A stretch of DNA of 64,000 nt from Haliovirga abyssi (lineage in GTDB: Bacteria > Fusobacteriota > Fusobacteriia > Fusobacteriales > Haliovirgaceae): the NCBI RefSeq assembly GCF_030295325.1, contig NZ_AP027060.1:233552-297551 (forward strand), in the 5' to 3' direction. Positions 26,005 to 35,966 of this stretch are shown here, piece by piece. The translations under genes and the position numbers were made by a program. Position 1 is the first letter of the stretch. Every line of letters begins with the position of its first letter. The notes under the pieces were generated by a model. It saw only the letters and a list, made by a program, of their open reading frames with translations. It made no database searches and was not told the DNA's origin.

Positions 26005-26018
26005 AGTTTTTATTCTCC

Positions 26019-26900
26019 TTATTTTTTTTCAAGTTTATTTATTCGTTCTTTTAAATATTCATTTTCTTTCTTAAGCTCTATCATATACAACGTAAGCTCC
26101 TCTACCTTTTGCAATAACTTTGCCTGCATATCTCCTACACTTACTCCTTTACTCTTTACCTCTTTTTCACTTGGTATATCTGGTAAGCGTTTATTTACTT
26201 TTACAAATTTCGCTACTTCATTCAATGTTCTCAACTTATAATTATCCTCAAATACATAATCTGCCCATGGAGTTTCACTTAATCTTAGGTCTGTTGCTGC
26301 TATTGTTTGTGTAACTATTATTTCATTTGTTGTTAGTGTCCCTTTTATCTTTGCATTGCCATTTACATCTAATTTAGCACTTGGAGTAGTTGTTCCTATT
26401 CCTACATTTCCAACATTATCTGTAGCATATATCGTATTAATTGAAAAATTCATCTTTTTTTTATTACTCTTGTTATAATCTTTTATTTCAACTGTTTTTA
26501 AACCTGTTGAATCAGCATAAAATGCCTCTATTGTAAAAAATGGATATGGCTCATTATTATTTGTAACAACAACATCATAGCTATTTCCATTATCATATAT
26601 TTCTAAATTAAAATATCTATATCCTCCGCCTCCATGTATTTCTCTATTAACCTTCAACCCCTCCCTAGAAGAAATATAGTATGTAGTTTCTCCAAGCGTA
26701 GTATTTATCCAACTTCCTCCAAATACTTTTATCATAAGTTTTTGATAATCACTAGAAGAACTATATGGAAGATTTCCTACAAATTTTGAATTTGTATTTG
26801 AAGTGCCATAACCTATAAATGTTGTTCCCACTTTCACTGGTTCTGTTGCAAAACAAACTACTGATAAAATAAAACTTATAAATATAACAATTTTTTTCAT
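26019..26900 (-). CDS. Exported fibre-like protein (paralogue 2)
   Basis: The 293-residue product has a signal peptide (IVIFISFILSVVCFA). An N-terminal beta-rich domain is followed by GNVGIGTTTPSAKLDVNG (~165-185) and a C-terminal module that is nearly identical to that of the next upstream gene, including LTTNEIIVTQTIAATDLRLS. The two genes clearly arose by duplication or conversion of the 3' part. Confidence 0.75.
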   Translation of the reverse strand: MKKIVIFISFILSVVCFATEPVKVGTTFIGYGTSNTNSKFVGNLPYSSSSDYQKLMIKVFGGSWINTTLGETTYYISSREGLKVNREIHGGGGYRYFNLEIYDNGNSYDVVVTNNNEPYPFFTIEAFYADSTGLKTVEIKDYNKSNKKKMNFSINTIYATDNVGNVGIGTTTPSAKLDVNGNAKIKGTLTTNEIIVTQTIAATDLRLSETPWADYVFEDNYKLRTLNEVAKFVKVNKRLPDIPSEKEVKSKGVSVGDMQAKLLQKVEELTLYMIELKKENEYLKERINKLEKK

Positions 26901-26908
26901 GTTTTATA

Positions 26909-28054
26909 TTATCTCCTTTCTAAATTTTTTATTTTATTTTTCAACATATTAATTTCTTTAGTTTGTTCTATATTTTTCTTATCTTGCTCTATCATATACA
27001 AAGTAAGCTCCTCTATCTTCTGCAATAACTTCGCCTGCATATCTCCTACACTTACTCCTTTACTTTTCACCTCTTTTTCACTTGGTATATCTGGTAAGTG
27101 TTTATTTACTTTTACAAATTTCGCTACTTCATTCAATGTTCTCAACTTATAATTATCCTCAAATACAAAATCTGCCCATGGAGTTTCACTTAATCTTAGG
27201 TCTGTTGCTGCTATTGTTTGTGTAACTATTATTTCATTTGTTGTTAGTGTCCCTTTTATCTTTGCGTTTCCATTTACATCTAATTTAGCACTTGGAGTAG
27301 TTGTTCCTATTCCGACTTCTCCGCTTCTTTTTATAAATAATCTGCTTCTCCAACCATTGTAATTTCCTTCTATACTATATCCTCCATCCATTCCAGCATC
27401 ACTTCGCATTCCTACATTCCAACCATATCCATTATCTTTAGTTTTAAACATATGTCTTGCAAAGGCTCCAGCTCCATCAGCTTCTAATAATACATCTACT
27501 GAACCTTTCTTCTTGATATGTAATATCCTTTTAGGCCTTTCTACTCCAATTCCAACTTTACTATCCATCAATGTTAATCCACTTTCTTGGTCTCTTACAT
27601 TTGATAACCTTATAAATCTACTGTGATATAAAAATAATTTCTTAGAATAACCATCATCCCCAGTTATATACGAATCTCCCGCTAAATTTGAATTATCTTT
27701 AAAAATTAATTTCTTATATTCCCCATTTAATTTTATATTTCCATTTACTTCTAATTTTTCACTAGGATTAGATGTCCCTATCCCTACATTTCCATTCTCT
27801 CTTAAGGTTAAAACATTCAAGCTTTTCATAGTAACTGACTCAGAAAATATGAAATCAAATCTTTTCCCATATTCATTTCCATAAGTAGTTAATCTCCAAG
27901 TATGTGTATCTCCCCTTGGTGTAAAATCTAATGGAGTTATTTTAGAGCGAGTCAAGTCCAATTCATTATTAATTACCAAATTTTCCATAACCTCCCCACC
28001 AAAACTTACAATCCCAACCATAACCATAATAATCCCTATCAATACTTTTCTCAT
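26909..28054 (-). CDS. Exported fibre-like protein (paralogue 1)
   Basis: A 381-residue product from ATG 28054, which follows AAGGAGAGG; the longer frame overlaps gspD without a ribosome binding site. Signal peptide (VLIGIIMVMVGIVSFGGE). Two GNVGIGTSNPSEKLEVNG / GEVGIGTTTPSAKLDVNG collars appear, with lectin-like beta regions between them, before the shared C-terminal module and coiled coil. It is the first cargo gene behind the secretin gene. Confidence 0.75.
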   Translation of the reverse strand: MRKVLIGIIMVMVGIVSFGGEVMENLVINNELDLTRSKITPLDFTPRGDTHTWRLTTYGNEYGKRFDFIFSESVTMKSLNVLTLRENGNVGIGTSNPSEKLEVNGNIKLNGEYKKLIFKDNSNLAGDSYITGDDGYSKKLFLYHSRFIRLSNVRDQESGLTLMDSKVGIGVERPKRILHIKKKGSVDVLLEADGAGAFARHMFKTKDNGYGWNVGMRSDAGMDGGYSIEGNYNGWRSRLFIKRSGEVGIGTTTPSAKLDVNGNAKIKGTLTTNEIIVTQTIAATDLRLSETPWADFVFEDNYKLRTLNEVAKFVKVNKHLPDIPSEKEVKSKGVSVGDMQAKLLQKIEELTLYMIEQDKKNIEQTKEINMLKNKIKNLERR

Positions 28055-28094
28055 CTCTAACCTCTCCTTAATTATTTTTTCTCTATTACTCACT

Positions 28095-29855
28095 TTATTG
28101 TGCTTTTTTAATAAGCTCACTCATATCTCTTGCCATTTTTATAGTTTCTCCATCTTCTACTATTCTTGGTGTAATATAAATTAATAATTCTGTTTGGTTG
28201 CTATCTCTACTTTTTGTTTTAAATAACTCGCCTAATAAAGGGATATCTTTTAATATTGGAATTCCTGACTCTTTTTCTGTTATTACATTTTGCTCTAACC
28301 CGCCAATTACTATGGTTTCTCCATCTTTTACTCTTACTGTTGTTTTGGCTTCTCTTTTACTTACTGTTGGTGGTCCTTCTGCTGGTGCTGCTCCTCCTAT
28401 ATTGCTTATTGTTGGATTTAACTTTAAACTTATATCTCCTGTTGAATTTATCCATGGAGTTACATCTAGTGTTACTCCAGCATTTACACTTTTATAATCT
28501 ATCTTTTCTTTGCCTTCGTTATCTAAAGTTACAACTTTATAATACTGAACTGTTCCTACATTTATTACTGCCTTTTCTCCGTTTATTGTTGTTATACTTG
28601 GCTTGGCTTTAATTTTTGCTAATCCTTGTTGTATTAACAATTGTAATTTTGTATAAAATACATCGTTTAATTTTGTTGCATTTTCATATGTAAACTCTCC
28701 TGAATTTGTATCAAATACATTTAATTTTTTTCCCCTTGTTGTTACCCCCTCTAATTGTAATCCTAGTTTCTGTGTATTATTTTTATTTTTTGATATTTCT
28801 ACTATTAATGCTTCAATTTTTATTTGTGGTACTTTTTCATCTAATTTTTTTATATATGATTTCAATTTTGACATATCTTTATCCGTCCCTGAAAACAGAA
28901 GAGCATTCTGATTTGAAATAACTTTTATATTTGCAACTGAAAAATCATTTGGAAGTAAAGATGGCACTTTCTCAGCCTGAATAAATTTCAATTTTATTAA
29001 TTCTGTTGAATTAAATATATCATTCCCTACTCCCATGCTATTTTTTCTCGTAATTATATAAATCTTATTTTCTATTTTATATGTATAATTAGCTCCCTCT
29101 AGTAAAATGTTTATAACTTCATTTAAATTAGCATTTTCTAATTTTAATGATATCGACTCAACTCCCGAAGTTAATATCATCATATTTAAACCTGCTATTG
29201 TTGATATTTTTTTTAATATTTTTATTACATTTTCATTTTCTGCATCTATAGACACTTTCCCCTTATTATATGATATTTTTAGTTTACTTGGTATTCTTGC
29301 TCTGCTTATTCCAGATGTAATTTTATAAATCCCTCTATCTTTCATAATAGAATATCCATTAGTTTCAAATAATACAACTAATCCTGAATCTATATCCACA
29401 TCTCTTACTCTGCCTGATATATTTCCTTTTACATTATTATCTACAACAATATTCAATCCTGCTTTTTCTGTAAGTTCTTTTGCTACCTCTCGTATATCAA
29501 CATCATATATGCTATAACTTAGTTTATTCCCGTTAATACTTATTTCTGCCATATTTTTTGGAATAACTTTCCTTTTTACATAAAAAGTATTATCTGTTAT
29601 TTTTATAATCTCATAATTATATACTTTTTCTAATATACTTAATGTATTCTTTAGAGTAACATTTTCAAGATTAAGTGATATCTTACCATGTATTTCAGGA
29701 CTTGATATTATATTCATTCCACTTTGTTTTGTAAGTAATACAAATACATCTTTTGCTTCTGCTCCTAAAACGCTTATATTTATCAGTTTTTCTTGTGCAA
29801 ATACAATGTTTGTATACATAATAATCATAAAAATAATAAACATTAACTTTTTCAT
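28095..29855 (-). CDS. gspD: T2SS outer-membrane secretin GspD
   Basis: The 586-residue product has a signal peptide (IIMYTNIVFAQ). N-domains with NISVLGAEAKDVFVLLTKQSGMNI and repeated N1-like segments (EVINILLEGANYTYKI) cover ~20-270. The secretin domain covers ~340-580, with VPQIKIEALIVEIS, VGTVQYYKV, SIKNGETIVIGGL-type (VKDGETIVIGGLEQ) and GIPILKDIPLLGELF motifs, then LLIYITPRIVE. It forms the outer-membrane pore. It overlaps gspM by 4 bases. It is somewhat shorter than typical GspD and lacks an obvious S-domain for a pilotin. Confidence 0.9.
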   Translation of the reverse strand: MKKLMFIIFMIIMYTNIVFAQEKLINISVLGAEAKDVFVLLTKQSGMNIISSPEIHGKISLNLENVTLKNTLSILEKVYNYEIIKITDNTFYVKRKVIPKNMAEISINGNKLSYSIYDVDIREVAKELTEKAGLNIVVDNNVKGNISGRVRDVDIDSGLVVLFETNGYSIMKDRGIYKITSGISRARIPSKLKISYNKGKVSIDAENENVIKILKKISTIAGLNMMILTSGVESISLKLENANLNEVINILLEGANYTYKIENKIYIITRKNSMGVGNDIFNSTELIKLKFIQAEKVPSLLPNDFSVANIKVISNQNALLFSGTDKDMSKLKSYIKKLDEKVPQIKIEALIVEISKNKNNTQKLGLQLEGVTTRGKKLNVFDTNSGEFTYENATKLNDVFYTKLQLLIQQGLAKIKAKPSITTINGEKAVINVGTVQYYKVVTLDNEGKEKIDYKSVNAGVTLDVTPWINSTGDISLKLNPTISNIGGAAPAEGPPTVSKREAKTTVRVKDGETIVIGGLEQNVITEKESGIPILKDIPLLGELFKTKSRDSNQTELLIYITPRIVEDGETIKMARDMSELIKKAQ

Positions 29856-30397
29856 CTTTTGCCTCCTTTAATATATGCTATTAAGATTATGTTTGTCATT
29901 AAAATATCTGTTTTTTTCTTTATCTCAAGAGCTTCAATGTACATTTTTTTTTCATATGAAAATGTTTCTAAAAATGTTATTGTATTTTCATATTCTCCTT
30001 CAAGCAAAATATGAAATGAAATTTTAGTTATACCTACCTTTTTAATTTCTTCAATATTAATACTTTTATTTTTTATTTTTAAATTATCTTTTATACTTTC
30101 TTTATTTATTTTATCCATAATATTAAATTGAACATTTTTAATATTATCATTAAATATTTTTTTTGAAATATCTACCTCGTCATTTTCAATATTTTCCTTT
30201 TGCTTTTTATAGCTTATATAATTTCCTATATCATTTCTAACTAATTTAGATTCAGCTAAAGTTTTTTCTATTTTCATTCCTAATCTCCTGTTTTCATCAA
30301 TCAATGGCAATAAATACCACTTTACATATGAAACAGAAATTATTATAATTATTGTTATTAACATCATTATCTTTTCTCTTTTTTGCAATTTACTCAA
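29852..30397 (-). CDS. gspM: GspM/PilO-like inner-membrane component
   Basis: The 181-residue product has one N-terminal transmembrane helix (IMMLITIIIIISVSYVKWY), a coiled-coil stretch and a small C-terminal ferredoxin-like domain. Sequence conservation is weak for this family; the call rests on size, topology and position between gspL and gspD. It overlaps both neighbours, so it is translationally coupled. Confidence 0.7.
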   Translation of the reverse strand: MSKLQKREKIMMLITIIIIISVSYVKWYLLPLIDENRRLGMKIEKTLAESKLVRNDIGNYISYKKQKENIENDEVDISKKIFNDNIKNVQFNIMDKINKESIKDNLKIKNKSINIEEIKKVGITKISFHILLEGEYENTITFLETFSYEKKMYIEALEIKKKTDILMTNIILIAYIKGGKR

Positions 30398-31484
30398 CTA
30401 ATTCACCTTCTATTCTAAATCTCTCTTTTTGCTTTTCTGTTATTATACTTCCTCTAAATTTTAATTTTAAAAATTTTTTCGACTGTTCAAGTTTTTTTAA
30501 AAATTCAGAAGCATTTTTGCTCTTTCCTGATATTCCCTGTAGCTTGTTCTTTTGAAATGTAATTCTGTCTATTTCAGTTGTAGAATCAGAAACATCCGCT
30601 ATCACCGCTAACCATTTTATATAACTTTTACTCTCAAATACTGATACTAACTCTTTTAATTTTTCTACTTCTTTTGTTTTACTTTTAAGATATTTTTTCA
30701 TTTCCATAATATTGCCTTCAGGTTTTTTTAGTTTTTCATTTATGCTTTTAAGTTTTAACAAACTGTTTTTATAGTTTTGATTCATATATATGAGTTTTGT
30801 ATTATACATAATGAATATTATAGTTACCATAAAAATAGATGCATATTTAAAAATAATTCTACTTTTATTTATATCTTTTACTGATATTAAAAAATTTAAT
30901 TTATTCAATTTTTTTCCTGCTTTTTTTCTTAATTTATCAATTTTTTCATAACTATCAAGATTATACACATCTCCATCTGATTCAAATAACTCCCTTTTAT
31001 CTTCTGTTTTGTATAATTCTATATCTTTTTCTTTATATACATATTTATTTTCTAATCTATAAATAAGTCTCTTTTCATTTGTAAATAAAATTTCTGTTAA
31101 TGGATATATCCCTCCTATATTTACTCTTTTATCAAATTTCATTTTAAACTTTCTTTTTTCTACTATAAATATCTTTAAATTCAAATTATTATCTTTTTTA
31201 GATATAGTGTATTTATAATTTACATCTTCTCTTGGAAATAGTAGATTATTTAAAACATTCATCTCTATCATATTATTTATTCTACTTTTTAATTTCTTTA
31301 ATATGGTTATTTGTTTATATATCACATAATCAGGTGTTATAAACCACTGTATATTGACTTTTTTATAATTTTCACTTAGATACCTATTTAATTCTTCAAT
31401 TCCTTCAAATGTTTTTTTCTCATTATTACTAAAAAAACAAATATGAATATCTCTAAAAGATATCACGTAACAATTTTCAATCAT
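30390..31484 (-). CDS. gspL: GspL-like inner-membrane component
   Basis: A 364-residue product from ATG 31484, behind GAGGAG. The N-terminal ~220 residues form a PilM/actin-like cytoplasmic region. A transmembrane helix (YASIFMVTIIFIMYNTKLIY, ~225-245) precedes a periplasmic coiled coil and a ferredoxin-like domain. It couples GspE to the inner-membrane platform. The sequence is diverged; size and order support the call. Confidence 0.75.
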   Translation of the reverse strand: MIENCYVISFRDIHICFFSNNEKKTFEGIEELNRYLSENYKKVNIQWFITPDYVIYKQITILKKLKSRINNMIEMNVLNNLLFPREDVNYKYTISKKDNNLNLKIFIVEKRKFKMKFDKRVNIGGIYPLTEILFTNEKRLIYRLENKYVYKEKDIELYKTEDKRELFESDGDVYNLDSYEKIDKLRKKAGKKLNKLNFLISVKDINKSRIIFKYASIFMVTIIFIMYNTKLIYMNQNYKNSLLKLKSINEKLKKPEGNIMEMKKYLKSKTKEVEKLKELVSVFESKSYIKWLAVIADVSDSTTEIDRITFQKNKLQGISGKSKNASEFLKKLEQSKKFLKLKFRGSIITEKQKERFRIEGELVE

Positions 31485-31510
31485 ACCGTTTCTCCTCAAA
31501 TTTTATCATT

Positions 31511-32017
31511 TTATAAATCTCTCATTAAATAGATTGATATATTTTTTGTTATTATTTTATTGGATTTTTTAAAAAATCTTATAGTAATTACTTTTGGCAT
31601 TTTCTTCTCTTTAAGGAAGTCCCATTCACTCTTCCATTCACCATTTAAACCTATATAGATAAATTCCACTCTTGCGTACTCTTCTTCCTCTGTTAAATCA
31701 AATTCCTTTTTATTCTCTTTAATAATTAGTTTATAACCATTAAAAAATATCTTAATATGCTTTTCTTCATTTTTTAATATCCTATCAAATTCCATCTCAT
31801 TATATTTACCTTTAAAATCCATAGTTGAATTAATATTTCGCAAGTTATATTTTAATATCTCTACTATTTTATCTTCTGTCCCTATTAATTTTTCTGTTTT
31901 CATATTTAAACTTTTATTTATTATAGATAGAAAAGCAATTGCAGAATAGATTACAAGACTGGATATAGAAATAGCTATAAGTAATTCTATTAATGTAAAT
32001 CCTTTCTCAATTTTCAT
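31511..32017 (-). CDS. gspJ: Minor pseudopilin GspJ
   Basis: A 168-residue product from ATG 32017, which overlaps the end of gspI by 11 bases. Prepilin signal EKGFTLIELLIAISISSLVIYSAIAFL, with the Gly cleavage position and Glu5. A beta-rich C-terminal domain follows (MKIEKG leader; ARVEFIYIGLNGEWKSEW). It is likely part of the pseudopilus tip complex I-J-K. Confidence 0.8.
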   Translation of the reverse strand: MKIEKGFTLIELLIAISISSLVIYSAIAFLSIINKSLNMKTEKLIGTEDKIVEILKYNLRNINSTMDFKGKYNEMEFDRILKNEEKHIKIFFNGYKLIIKENKKEFDLTEEEEYARVEFIYIGLNGEWKSEWDFLKEKKMPKVITIRFFKKSNKIITKNISIYLMRDL

Positions 32018-32378
32018 TTTTCTTTGCTTCCTCTTGGTTAAAAATTGCAGATAATATATCATGTTTTTCAATTCCTTTTATTTTATAATTTGCTCTAAAT
32101 GTTCTTTTAATCAGATTATTTTCTATTCTTTCTTCTGTTATATTCCAATTAATTTCTATTCTATTAATATCATCTACACCATTTAAACCATAACTTATTT
32201 TATCATTTATCTCTTCTAGCTTGTTCGCCCCTAATTTGTGTACTTTAGATTTCACTATATAATTTATATTGTTATTAGATAACTTTATCGTAAGTGAAAT
32301 AAATGACGGAACTGACATTGCTAAAATTGCTGCTGCAACAAGAACTTCTATAAGGGTAAATCCTCTATTATTCGACAT
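32007..32378 (-). CDS. gspI: Minor pseudopilin GspI
   Basis: The 123-residue product has a textbook type IV prepilin leader (NRGFTLIEVLVAAAILAMSVPSF) with Gly and Glu5, then a short beta domain. Its length suits GspI. Overlaps with gspH and gspJ indicate tight coupling. Confidence 0.8.
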   Translation of the reverse strand: MSNNRGFTLIEVLVAAAILAMSVPSFISLTIKLSNNNINYIVKSKVHKLGANKLEEINDKISYGLNGVDDINRIEINWNITEERIENNLIKRTFRANYKIKGIEKHDILSAIFNQEEAKKNEN

Positions 32379-32796
32379 TTACTTCACCTGTTTCTTCCTG
32401 AATCTCTATATTTAGTGTTCCATATGAAGTTTTTATTTCTACATTTTCACCTAACACTTTTCCATATTTATTAAATATTATTTTATTACTTCCATTATCT
32501 GATTCGTTGTTAAAATTCATATTATTTTCATCCCATTTAACTGATATAATCTTTTTTTCAGATATAAGTTCTCTTATATCTTTTATTTCTATATCTTTTT
32601 TTTCAATAATTGCTTTATCTTTAAAGTATTGAAATTTCTCTTCTACCCCTTTTAATATAAGTTTTCTATTCATTGATTTATCATATCTTTGCATATTATT
32701 TATTGTAATTGTCAATATCAACGAAAGAATAACTACTACTATTATCATTTCTATAAAAGTAAAACCTTTTTCTTTTTTACCAGTTTGTAATATCAT
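32368..32796 (-). CDS. gspH: Minor pseudopilin GspH
   Basis: The 142-residue product has a prepilin signal, KGFTFIEMIIVVVILSLILTITI. The C-terminal domain has the GspH/FimT-like features of a Lys/Glu-rich strand-loop region (RELISEKKIISVKW, KYGKVLGENVEIKT). It overlaps gspG by 20 bases. Confidence 0.75.
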   Translation of the reverse strand: MILQTGKKEKGFTFIEMIIVVVILSLILTITINNMQRYDKSMNRKLILKGVEEKFQYFKDKAIIEKKDIEIKDIRELISEKKIISVKWDENNMNFNNESDNGSNKIIFNKYGKVLGENVEIKTSYGTLNIEIQEETGEVNVE

Positions 32797-33205
32797 CGCT
32801 ATCTTTTCCGCCTTCTATTCCATCTTCTCCATTAGACCAAATATCATATTTTTCAGGATTGTTATATCCGGGACTCCTATATTCAAATTTATTTCCCCAA
32901 GCATCTTTTGGTATCTCTTTCTTTTCAAGGTAAGGACCATTCCAATTTCCAGCTATAGGATATGTTATTGGCTTTTCTGTTAATGCCCTTAATCCTTGTT
33001 CTGTAGTAGGATAATTCTTATTATCTAACCAATAATTATCAAGTGCCATTTGTATTATTTTAATCTGATTCTTCGTTGTAACTTTTTCAGCTTGTGATAC
33101 TCGATTAAAAAGATTTGGCCCTATAGTTGCTGCTAAAAATCCTATTATCACAACTACTATTATAATTTCTATCAATGTAAATCCATTTTCTTTTTTCTTA
33201 TTCAT
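32777..33205 (-). CDS. gspG: Major pseudopilin GspG
   Basis: The 142-residue product has the canonical signal NGFTLIEIIIVVVIIGFLAATIGPNLF. The GspG-specific body follows: KNQIKIIQMALDNYWLDNKNYPTTEQGLRAL, GPYLEKKEIPKDAWGNKFEYRSPG and DIWSNGEDGIEGG...DI, the last being the calcium-binding loop. It is the most recognisable gene of the set. It is separated from gspF by 150 bases holding a repeat element. Confidence 0.95.
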   Translation of the reverse strand: MNKKKENGFTLIEIIIVVVIIGFLAATIGPNLFNRVSQAEKVTTKNQIKIIQMALDNYWLDNKNYPTTEQGLRALTEKPITYPIAGNWNGPYLEKKEIPKDAWGNKFEYRSPGYNNPEKYDIWSNGEDGIEGGKDSDDITNW

Positions 33206-33235
33206 TAAAAACTCCTCTCACAAAATATAATAAAC

Positions 33236-33357
33236 TTCTTTTTTAAAGACACTTAGGAACGTTTAAAAAATAATCTTCTCATATTTTGTTATAAAAACGC
33301 TTAAAACATTGCGTATTTTAAAGCAAAATGGGAATGTTATTTTTAAGCCATTCCTTA
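33236..33357. repeat. Interspersed palindromic repeat, family B (gspG-gspF gap)
   Basis: These ~120 bases match 37923-38030 in inverted orientation (AGGAATGGCTTAAAAATAAC..., TTTTGTTATAAAAACGC, TTTAAACGTTCCTA). A partial copy lies at 59822-59870. It fills the only sizeable gap inside the T2SS operon. Confidence 0.75.
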
Positions 33358-34551
33358 TTATAATTTTTCTATACCTGCTAAATTAATTATTGGTATCAGC
33401 ATTGCATAAATTAATACTCCAAATATAATTCCTATAATTATTATTACCAGTGGTTCAAATACTTTTGAAAATATTGCTATATTACTCTTTAATTCATCAT
33501 TCAATGTATCTGATAAATCTGCAAAAGACAGACCTAAATCCCCACTATTTTCTCCTACTTTTAAAAGTTGAAAAAATAGATTATCATATAAAAAATTCCC
33601 ATTTAATGATTCTGATAATTTATTACCATTTACAACTTTTGTTATTATCTTTTCAACTTCATTTTTTAAATATTGATTTTTTGTAAGTGTTTTTGATATT
33701 TCTAGAGATTTTATAAGCGAAACTTTACTATTTAATAATCCACTCATCATTGATGAAAAGTTATACAGAAAAAATTTTCTATAACTTTTATTAACAAAAG
33801 GTATTATTAATAGATATTTATATACTTTTCGCTTTAGAAATTCTGAATTAAAAAAAATATAACTTAAAACAATAAATATCATGCTAACCGCAAAAATACT
33901 TATTATATTCTTTTCAAATAAGTTCACTAAATCAATAATCACACTTGTAATTTTAGGAAGTTTTTGCCCATAATTATCATATATCTGCTTAAATCTTGGA
34001 AGTACATACCCAAACATTACTGCCACTGATATTATTCCAACAAAAATTAAAATAACCGGATAAGTCAATGTTGATATTATGAATTTCCTGAAATTCATTT
34101 TTTCATAAATTGTTTTTTTTAGTTCTTCAAAAACAGCCTTTATAAATCCTCCTTCTTCTCCAGCTTTTATCATACTTATATATCTTTGATCAAAATATCC
34201 AGGATATGAAGATAATGCTATTGAAAAGCTTTCACCTTTTCTTACTTTTTCATATATAGCATCATAAACTTTTCTGGCATATTTATTCTTTGTGAGATTT
34301 GTTGCTGTTTCTAATGATTCTCCCAGATTCATACCTGATTTTAATAGTGTATTCATATTTTTTGTAAATATATATATATCTTTTAGACTTGCTCTTTTAG
34401 AAAAGATTGTTGCTATTTCCTCTTTTATTTCATATATTGTTATCTCTTTTCTATTTAAATCATTTAAAGCTTGCTGCTCATTTGTAGATTCCACTGTTCC
34501 TTCTACTTTTTCTCCTTTTTTATTATATCCTTTATACTTGTATAAAGACAT
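33358..34551 (-). CDS. gspF: T2SS inner-membrane platform protein GspF
   Basis: The 397-residue product opens with MSLYKYKGYNKKGEKVEGTVES and has two T2SF domains (~65-190 and 270-390) with KAGEEGG and KVGENSGDLG motifs. Three hydrophobic segments (~165-190, 215-235, 365-390) are membrane helices. It anchors GspE and the pseudopilus base. Confidence 0.9.
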   Translation of the reverse strand: MSLYKYKGYNKKGEKVEGTVESTNEQQALNDLNRKEITIYEIKEEIATIFSKRASLKDIYIFTKNMNTLLKSGMNLGESLETATNLTKNKYARKVYDAIYEKVRKGESFSIALSSYPGYFDQRYISMIKAGEEGGFIKAVFEELKKTIYEKMNFRKFIISTLTYPVILIFVGIISVAVMFGYVLPRFKQIYDNYGQKLPKITSVIIDLVNLFEKNIISIFAVSMIFIVLSYIFFNSEFLKRKVYKYLLIIPFVNKSYRKFFLYNFSSMMSGLLNSKVSLIKSLEISKTLTKNQYLKNEVEKIITKVVNGNKLSESLNGNFLYDNLFFQLLKVGENSGDLGLSFADLSDTLNDELKSNIAIFSKVFEPLVIIIIGIIFGVLIYAMLIPIINLAGIEKL

Positions 34552-34559
34552 TTTACCTC

Positions 34560-35966
34560 CTAACCACTTGTAACTCTTATCACTTCTTCTATTGTTGTTA
34601 TGCCATCTTCTATTTTCTTTTCTCCATCTTCAAAAATTGTTCTCATACCATTTTTCTTTGATTCTTTTATAATATCCTGTAATTCTCTTTTTTCTGAAAT
34701 CATTCTTTTTATATCATCTGTTATATTCATTACTTCAAATAGTCCTAATCTTCCTACATATCCAATATCATTACATGTTATACATCTTTTATGGCTCTCA
34801 TCTTTTAGTTTCTTCTCTTCTTTACAATCTGGACATATTTTTCTAACAAGTCTTTGTGCAATAATTCCTTTTAAAGATGCTGCAAGCAAGTAATCTTCTA
34901 CTCCAAGATCTTTTAATCTCATTATCGAACTCGGTGCATCATTTGTATGTAATGTTGCCAATACAAGATGACCAGTTAAAGCTGCCTGAACTGCTATCTT
35001 CGCTGTTTCAGTATCTCTTATTTCTCCTATCATTATAATATCTGGATCCTGTCTCAATATCGATCGCAAGCCATTTGCAAATGTAAAATTTATTTCTGGC
35101 TTTACTTGCATCTGGTTCACTCCACTTATCTGATATTCTATTGGATCTTCTATTGTTATTATTTTTTTTTCTGAAGCATTTAGATAGTTTAAAGTTGCAT
35201 AAAGTGTCGTTGTTTTCCCACTTCCTGTGGGTCCCGTGACTAGTATAATTCCCGTTGTATTCTTTAATATCTCATAATATTTTTTTAAATTATAGGTATC
35301 AAATCCTATATTTTCAAGCTTTAATAAACTTTTTTTCTTATCAAGTATTCTCAATGTTATATTTTCACCATTTATTATTGGTGCTATGGCTACTCTTATG
35401 TCCACTTCTCTTGAAAAAATTTTTATCCTTATTCTTCCATCCTGCGGGATTCTTCTTTCTGCTATATCAAGTGATGCCATTATTTTTATTCTTGTTACTA
35501 ATGCTGGTGCTATATACAATGGTAAAATGCCTATATTTATCAGTACTCCATCCACTCTATATCTTACCACAACTCCTTGTTCAAAAGGTTCTATATGAAT
35601 ATCGCTTGAGTCCCTTTTTACTGCATTTGCTATAATCATATTTACTAGATTAATTATTGGAGCTTCATTTGCCATCTCTTCTATATCTTCTACATTTTTT
35701 ATATTCTCATTTTCTAAAAAACTTTTAAATCCTGTTATATCTACTTCTCCAAGTATATCTGATTTCCATTCTTCTTTTTCATAATCCAATTTAATAAATT
35801 CTTCATTTTCAAGTTTTTCTATTTTCACTTTTTTTCCTAAAAACACCTCTATTTCATGAATAACTTGTGCATTATGATTAAGCTTCGAAAAAAAAATTAT
35901 ACTATTTTTATCTTTTTCCTTTATTATTAAATTGTATTTTTTTATAATTTTTTCTATATTCCTCAT
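34560..35966 (-). CDS. gspE: T2SS/T4P assembly ATPase GspE
   Basis: The 468-residue product has an N-terminal domain, then the ATPase with Walker A GPTGSGKT (245-252), an Asp box (TIEDPIEYQI), Walker B IIMIGEIRD (~310-318) and a His box TGHLVLATLHTNDA. A tetracysteine zinc motif (CPDC at 378-381 and CITC at 395-398) is typical of GspE/PilB. It powers pseudopilus assembly. Start ATG overlaps the gspC stop by one base. Confidence 0.95.
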   Translation of the reverse strand: MRNIEKIIKKYNLIIKEKDKNSIIFFSKLNHNAQVIHEIEVFLGKKVKIEKLENEEFIKLDYEKEEWKSDILGEVDITGFKSFLENENIKNVEDIEEMANEAPIINLVNMIIANAVKRDSSDIHIEPFEQGVVVRYRVDGVLINIGILPLYIAPALVTRIKIMASLDIAERRIPQDGRIRIKIFSREVDIRVAIAPIINGENITLRILDKKKSLLKLENIGFDTYNLKKYYEILKNTTGIILVTGPTGSGKTTTLYATLNYLNASEKKIITIEDPIEYQISGVNQMQVKPEINFTFANGLRSILRQDPDIIMIGEIRDTETAKIAVQAALTGHLVLATLHTNDAPSSIMRLKDLGVEDYLLAASLKGIIAQRLVRKICPDCKEEKKLKDESHKRCITCNDIGYVGRLGLFEVMNITDDIKRMISEKRELQDIIKESKKNGMRTIFEDGEKKIEDGITTIEEVIRVTSG

